NCBI GenBank assembly: GCA_018398805.1 | Contig: JAGFBZ010002877.1 | Coordinates: forward strand, 55,542-119,541 | Length of the DNA: 64,000 nucleotides | DNA from: Hirundichthys speculiger | Taxonomy: Eukaryota; Chordata; Actinopteri; Beloniformes; Exocoetidae | Reading direction: 5' to 3' | In this document: one piece after another, positions 59,069 through 64,000 of the stretch | Layout of the letters: each line of letters opens with the position of its first letter | Numbering within the stretch: position 1 is the stretch's first letter | Translations under genes and position numbers: made by a program | Notes under the pieces: model-generated | The model's database searches: none | What the model saw: only the letters and a program-made list of their open reading frames with translations | Told to the model about the DNA's origin: nothing

Positions 59069-60683
59069 CTACTTGGTCTGATCTGACATGGAGCCAGCAA
59101 CACAGCCCCATCTTTAAATGAGAGGCGGGAGCAGAAGGTCCAGATGACCTCAGATCATGCTGGGTAGGATAACCACCATTCCAGCCCGAGGGTTACCAAG
59201 ATGTCACGCTTGTCACAACAGCACTGTAATATGAGAGCGCAGTGCATGAAGCGACGTCGGCAACATAAATTTCCTTTAAGTGGAATGAAATTGAGCGAGC
59301 GAGCCACAGCACCTGTAACTGAGAATACCTCCTGCTGCTGAGAGAGCATCCTGGAGTACTGTGGAAGTGGAAAAAAAAGGGAGGGAGTGAGGGATAAAGG
59401 GCAATGGAGCCATCTCTTCCATGTTTTATTTATCCCCCCCCCCCAAAAAAAAAATGACTGCCAGAGTCTTTCTCAAGATCCAGCTTTGATTTAACCAGCA
59501 CTTCACATGATGGGAATTCGCGAGCACAGCTGGGCTGGTAGCAACACTTGTTTCTGTTCTGTAGGAGAGATCACATGATGGTCATATCGCTCGGTTTACT
59601 GCTGCATTATTCAAGGGAAACCCATTTCTCCATCCAGCCCTTCTCCCGTCATTTTGTCTTCCACGTTCAACATGAAGAGAATTCGCCCACAGCCAGAGGA
59701 GGATAGGAAATATTGTGTCCAGGAGTTGTGAAGAACTTAAAAGAGAGAGAGAAAAAAAAAAAAAGAGAGCGCGTTTCTGGAAATGTTAATCAAAGAAAAC
59801 ACGTTTCCCTCAGAGGAAAACGGTCATTATGTTGGTGAAGTGTAATGACAGCCTGTTATGAATAGAGCCATTGTAATGATCAATTCTGCAGCCATTGTTC
59901 TCTTTCTCTTGTTTTTTTTTTTGTGTGTGTGTGGGAAGGAAATTGTGAAATTGGAATTTTGTCAATTAGCTGGTTTTGTGCTATGTATCACGTTCCCAGG
60001 AGGGGTGCAAGTGATTGTCTTGAAATCCCTTATTTATTTATTTTTCTTATTATAAAAATGCGCCGTCGTGGAGCCAGGCCAGGCTCTGTTAATCTTGTCC
60101 TGTTTGAAACAGGCTCCTCCGGATTTAATTCTGATGACCGACGGCGCCGCTGGACACCACCGTTGAGTCGTTCAACCAACCAGTGGAGTAGAAAGAGTGA
60201 CAACAGGACTGGTGTTGTGAGACATCCAAGTCCGGTTGGGCGGTACTTTGATGGCTGCTGGTTGAGACTTGGGAGTTGATGGTTTTTAAAAAAAATAAAG
60301 CCGTACCACTGTGCTAATGTGAAACGCGCATTTTTTTGTCACTTCTGAGAAATTTGGGCATTAAACTTAGTTGTGAAAAACGTCCCGACCGAATCGTGTC
60401 ATGTGATTATGGCAGCCTATCAGAGTGAAGGCTCATTGCCTGAAGCAGCTGCTCAGGGTGAGCTCAGCATCCTCAGCACCACCTGCTGACCGTTAGGTGT
60501 CACTGCAGGAGTGTTTCATTTAAAGGCAAATAATATCCAGGTACAGGTCACGGTTAATGTGTTCATACAGAGATTAAAAATTGAGCCAATATTTTTTTCA
60601 AACTACTCCACATATGCAACTGAGCCACGTGATTCTCGGATGAAGCGATGTTCACAACTCTTTCATTTAGTTGACAAACAAAG
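59069..60683 (+). other. Unassigned intronic stretch
   Basis: The longest frame (59923-60279) has no domain or splice support. The reading 'atgcgccgtcgtggagccag' onward is R/S-rich but unrecognised. Confidence 0.45.
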
Positions 60684-60691
60684 GTTTATAT

Positions 60692-61122
60692 TAGGGCTGT
60701 AGCGATACACTAATCTCGCAATACGATACACGATACTCGGCTCACGATACGATGTATATCGATATTCTTACAATACATTTACATCATTTTCTGAAAGATT
60801 TTAAAGGGACAAAGTGATTTTGGTGACATCTTGTGAGTGTTCCAATGACTGTTTGAATGAATTAAACTGAAGGCATCAATTACACATTATATGGCTGACA
60901 GGCAGCTTGCGAATGTTGGACAAAATGAATAAAAGATGTGTTGAGAAAAATAGTTTCATTTATTTAAACAGTGCAAATTGTTGCTTGCAAGCTTTTAAAG
61001 GTGGGACACGGGGGTTTTGAAAGAAGCTTAGAATACCGACACCCGCGGCTGAAAAATCGATAATCTCTGGGGAAATTAAATATCGATATATATTGCAGAA
61101 TCGATAAAATCGCTCAGCTCTA
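60692..61122. mobile_element. hAT MITE (TAGGGCTGTAGCGATAC family), TSD GTTTATAT
   Basis: GTTTATAT is duplicated exactly at 60684-60691 and 61123-61130. The ends are TAGGGCTGTAGCGATAC and, reversed, TAGAGCTGAGCGATTTTATC. It contains about 50 bp absent from the copy at 58611 ('gttgcttgcaagcttttaaagg'). Confidence 0.95.
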
Positions 61123-61130
61123 GTTTATAT

Positions 61131-61984
61131 ACTTGTATTGCTTTGTTTCAAGACTGTTCATGGAAGTAGGAATTCTGTTTGTCAAGCTACAAATGGTAAA
61201 CCTTTGGATAAACAAAATCTTTGGTAAATAAGCTGAATTTTTTACACTCCTTAAAAATGTAGATAGCTCCCAAAGAGCCAGAAACATCACAGAGAGCCTC
61301 GTTAAGATGATTGTTACTGACGTACAACTGGTTTCAGTTGAGGAGGATGCTGGATGAAGGTGTTGGATCCCAGATACCACATCTCTGCTTGAAAAGCCTT
61401 GATGGTGGGTGAAATTCCCAAGCTGCTCTTCATATTTCATACTACCCTTGACATAGTTATTACATATACTGTACAAAGCTGTGTTTTTACTTTTAAGGGG
61501 CAGAAAGTATTTATCAGGAGGCACGATAAACTAATGGTATCAAAAAGGAAAGATGTTGACATCGCCCCATACCTACATCCAAGATGGCGTGCAGTGGGGT
61601 AAGAATGCCGGCGAATGACTGTTTTAGAAAACTTTTGATCCAAGGTGTTTTAGCAGTTAACAGTCATCTTTGTTGCTTTGGATAGTGGCTCTTGAATGCT
61701 CCTGCGTGAGTCATCGCCTGCCCCCACACCCTTGTGATCACACCAGTACTTTCTGTACCACTGGAGAAGGCCATGAATGGAGAGGTGGACCAGACACATT
61801 TCAGGAGAGAGTGGATGGGTATGGCTGGATAGACTTCCTTCCAAGTGTAACTATGTAATTCAGCTCAAGTGTGCTGTTGAATCATTGGATGCGTCTGTCT
61901 GTAACGGTCTCCCTTCCAGAATGGTCGCACAGTCGTGGATGTTGCAAATAAGTGTTTTAGGACATTTTGACATTGGTTTGAGTT
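61131..61984 (+). other. Unassigned stretch, possibly older Tc1 flanks
   Basis: The end near 61930 leads into a Tc1 coding scrap. Otherwise nothing recognised. Confidence 0.4.
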
Positions 61985-62069
61985 GAAATCTTGTAGCCTG
62001 AAGAATCTTTTATGGTCAGATGAGGTGAAGTCTGAGTTGTTTGGCCTCAAAGCCATTTATGGTGGTGGT
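61985..62069 (+). pseudogene. Tc1 transposase scrap around the first catalytic aspartate
   Basis: The frame reads L-W-S-D-E-V-K-S-E-L-F-G-L-K-A-I-Y-G. W-S-D-E is the conserved block holding the first D of DD34E Tc1 transposases. A hAT insertion at 62070 cuts it. About 90 bp after the hAT ('tcatcgtcagcctcc') continue in degraded form. Confidence 0.65.
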
Positions 62070-62399
62070 TAGGGGTGTGAAAAAAATCGATTTGGTGATA
62101 TATCGCGATATTTGGCCGCCCGTTATAATATTGATTTTTCAACTCCTAATATCGATTTTTTTTTTAGGAAAATTCATTAATCACTTAAATGTTCAAAAAA
62201 CACCAATAATAAACAATAAATAGGTTGTTTTGAAGCAAACAGTTTTGACTCAGTTTGTTCTCTGAATGATCAATCTCTACTTTTAATTTTGATATTAACT
62301 GGGTAGAATATTGCAATATATTGCGATATCGTGATATCTTACCGTGACCTAAGTATCACGATACATATATTGCGAGGGCCTTGCCAATATTCACCCCTA
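62070..62399. mobile_element. hAT MITE (TAGGGGTGTGAA family), TSD GTGGTGGT
   Basis: GTGGTGGT is duplicated exactly at 62062-62069 and 62400-62407. The ends are TAGGGGTGTGAA and, reversed, TAGGGGTGAATATTGGCAAG. The repeat-like duplication makes it slightly less informative, but the ends and the relative at 57227 support it. Nested in the Tc1 scrap. Confidence 0.9.
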
Positions 62400-62407
62400 G
62401 TGGTGGT

Positions 62408-63833
62408 GGTGTCATCGTCAGCCTCCAACTCCAAGGCTGAATGATGCTGATTGAATAATTAAGATGGACTTCGTCAGAGAGGCTTGTCAGAGCTGGCGTT
62501 GTCATTCACCTTAGGTGTTTTTGATCTCTGATGGAAGCCTCCAAGTGTGCGGGTTCACACCTGGCATTAAAATGCTTCGCCGCATTCGTCTCGAGTGACA
62601 CCTCGTGATTGGATTTCAGTTAGCCGCTCTATATGCAGATGAACATGTAAACTACCACAGACGCTCCGACGTCTGCCGAGACGAAACATCAGCCGGGCCG
62701 CTGATGTTTCTTTAAAATCACAAATGCGTTCAGTGACCGGGCAAATATGGCAGCTCAGACATGAACGCGTTTCAGATTTGAGGCGCAGCTCATGTTTTCT
62801 TCACATGTTTCTGTATGCAACAGGCATGATATGAGAGAGGCCTCTTTTTTTAATTAAAATATTATACCCCATGCTAATGAAATCCCTGAAAGCCATGTGA
62901 TTGATTTTCATGAACATGCAACTGGAACTGCATCGACTGAAGGTGATTTGATACATAGCAGCGGCGTATATGCAATGGAGAGTTCTGGTATATTAAAATT
63001 AGAACTGCAGCTTAATTATTTGGCAAGTCTTATTTTTCACAAGCTTCCTGGTCTGAATATGGAAGGTGTTGGTTTGAAACTATTCAGCCGACAAGCTTGA
63101 ATTATTGAAATCATGTAAATTGAGGTTTAACTCGGAGAACGGTATTACTGAAACTGTTGCATTCGAAAAACTTTCCAAATATTTCTAACGAGGTTGGCAA
63201 AATGTTGTGTACATGTGCTTCTTGCTAATGAGGGACCAGAGTGGACCTGAAATAACGGTATAATAAAGGGGCAGTGCAGCACATTAATTCTGTCTTCATG
63301 CAAAGGAGACTCACTAAATAAGCAAATGATTAATTTTACAGACATCTGTTGTCCTTTTGAGACCACGATGTGAATAATAGAATGCCGATCAATTCACGTC
63401 CACTCCATCTCTGCACCTTGATGGTGTGTTTTCTGCCAAGCTGTGGTGAACCATCGTGTTTCAAACTTCTCCTGTCGCTGTCCTTTCATCTGGTCCGTCA
63501 TGATTAATCTCAGGGTCGTCGTTATCAGCAAGGCGTGCGGTTATTTGTTGCTCGAATGCTACAAAAGCATTTGATGACTTGTTTTTCTGCGACGCAGCTC
63601 CTGCATTTTGGTGACTTTATCCTCCAGTACTTTTTTGTTTTTACACATCTGAATCGTTCAGCTCGGATTGAATGTTCTCGGTCCCGATCGCATCTTTATT
63701 CTGTTTTTAAAATGCTTTATTACCATGTCAAATATGGATTAAACGTGACTTTATAGCAGTCGTGTGATCTCATCCTGTTACAATTTGTAACAAGGAGTCG
63801 TTGCATCCATCTGTACAATGGTCCAGAAACGTA
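62408..63833 (+). other. Unassigned intronic stretch
   Basis: Nothing recognised beyond possible Tc1 remainder in the first 100 bases. Confidence 0.45.
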
Positions 63834-63903
63834 GGCCTCAATCGTACACTTCCCCTTACCCGCTAACACTAGCCGCTATCCGCAAATTGCATGTATAGGA
63901 ACT
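63834..63903. mobile_element. Harbinger-like element, copy E, left end only
   Basis: GGCCTCAATCGTACACTTCC and 'ctaacactagccgctatccgc' match the left ends of copies B and D. It is cut at 63904 by hAT sequence and the rest is outside the window. Confidence 0.8.
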
Positions 63904-64000
63904 AGGGATGCACATTAGGGCTGCACGATTATGGAAAAAATGATAATCACGATTATTTGGATCAAAATCACGATTACGATTATTAATCAAGATTATTCAA
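63904..64000. mobile_element. Two stacked hAT left ends
   Basis: TAGGGATGCACAT (63904-63916) is a hAT start interrupted after 13 bases by a second hAT start, TAGGGCTGCACGATTATGG (63917 on), with GATTATT-type subterminal repeats. Both run off the window. Confidence 0.7.

Overview
The window looks like a stretch of a teleost fish nuclear genome. There is no dense coding, no operon structure and no tRNA or rRNA gene. It contains many repeat types typical of fish: hAT, Tc1/mariner, PIF/Harbinger-like and piggyBac-like DNA transposons, a tRNA-headed SINE, LINE 3' ends with GGATGGATGG-type tails, minisatellites and long homopolymers. Nearly all long open frames are chance or transposon remnants.

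Host genes. The one well-supported host feature is a GC- and CpG-rich first exon on the + strand. It has a leader from roughly 48915, a 20-codon upstream ORF at 49304-49366, a start codon at 49366 and a signal-peptide exon ending at a clean GT donor at 49451. Everything from there to 64000 (over 14.5 kb) would then be intron 1. A second candidate is a 128-nt, splice-site-flanked exon on the - strand at 38398-38525 that encodes a membrane-like segment. I could not name either gene.

Layout. 1-10 kb: hAT end fragment, a piggyBac-like element carrying a 52-bp minisatellite, a small hAT, a SINE, a 28-bp minisatellite, and a hAT with transposase remnants. 10-18.6 kb: a LINE 3' end split by a Harbinger-like element, a Tc1 3' end, and a second Harbinger-like element hosting two hATs. 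20-24 kb: dispersed repeats and a 1.6-kb hAT. 26-32.7 kb: a MADF-bearing fragment, a Tc1, a long-TIR MITE and a hAT. 33-42 kb: Tc1 remnants, more Harbinger-like copies, a TA-flanked element and nested hATs. 44-49 kb: poly-G, a hAT, a LINE fragment with a 17-bp minisatellite, and a pogo/Tigger-like element hosting a hAT. 49-64 kb: the first exon, then an intron with a 16-bp minisatellite and eight or more hAT copies.

The repeats form a readable insertion history. More than a dozen hAT copies keep 8-bp target-site duplications, often perfect, and many sit inside older elements, so relative ages can be ordered. The most distinctive items are a five-copy family with GGGCCCGATC ends and GCGGGTAGCGG-rich interiors, three successive copies of one 8-mer around two adjacent hATs, two hATs that keep only the BED finger and the C-terminal dimerisation region, and a TGATG stop-start overlap at the host gene's start codon. 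I did not find a convincing new biochemical system.
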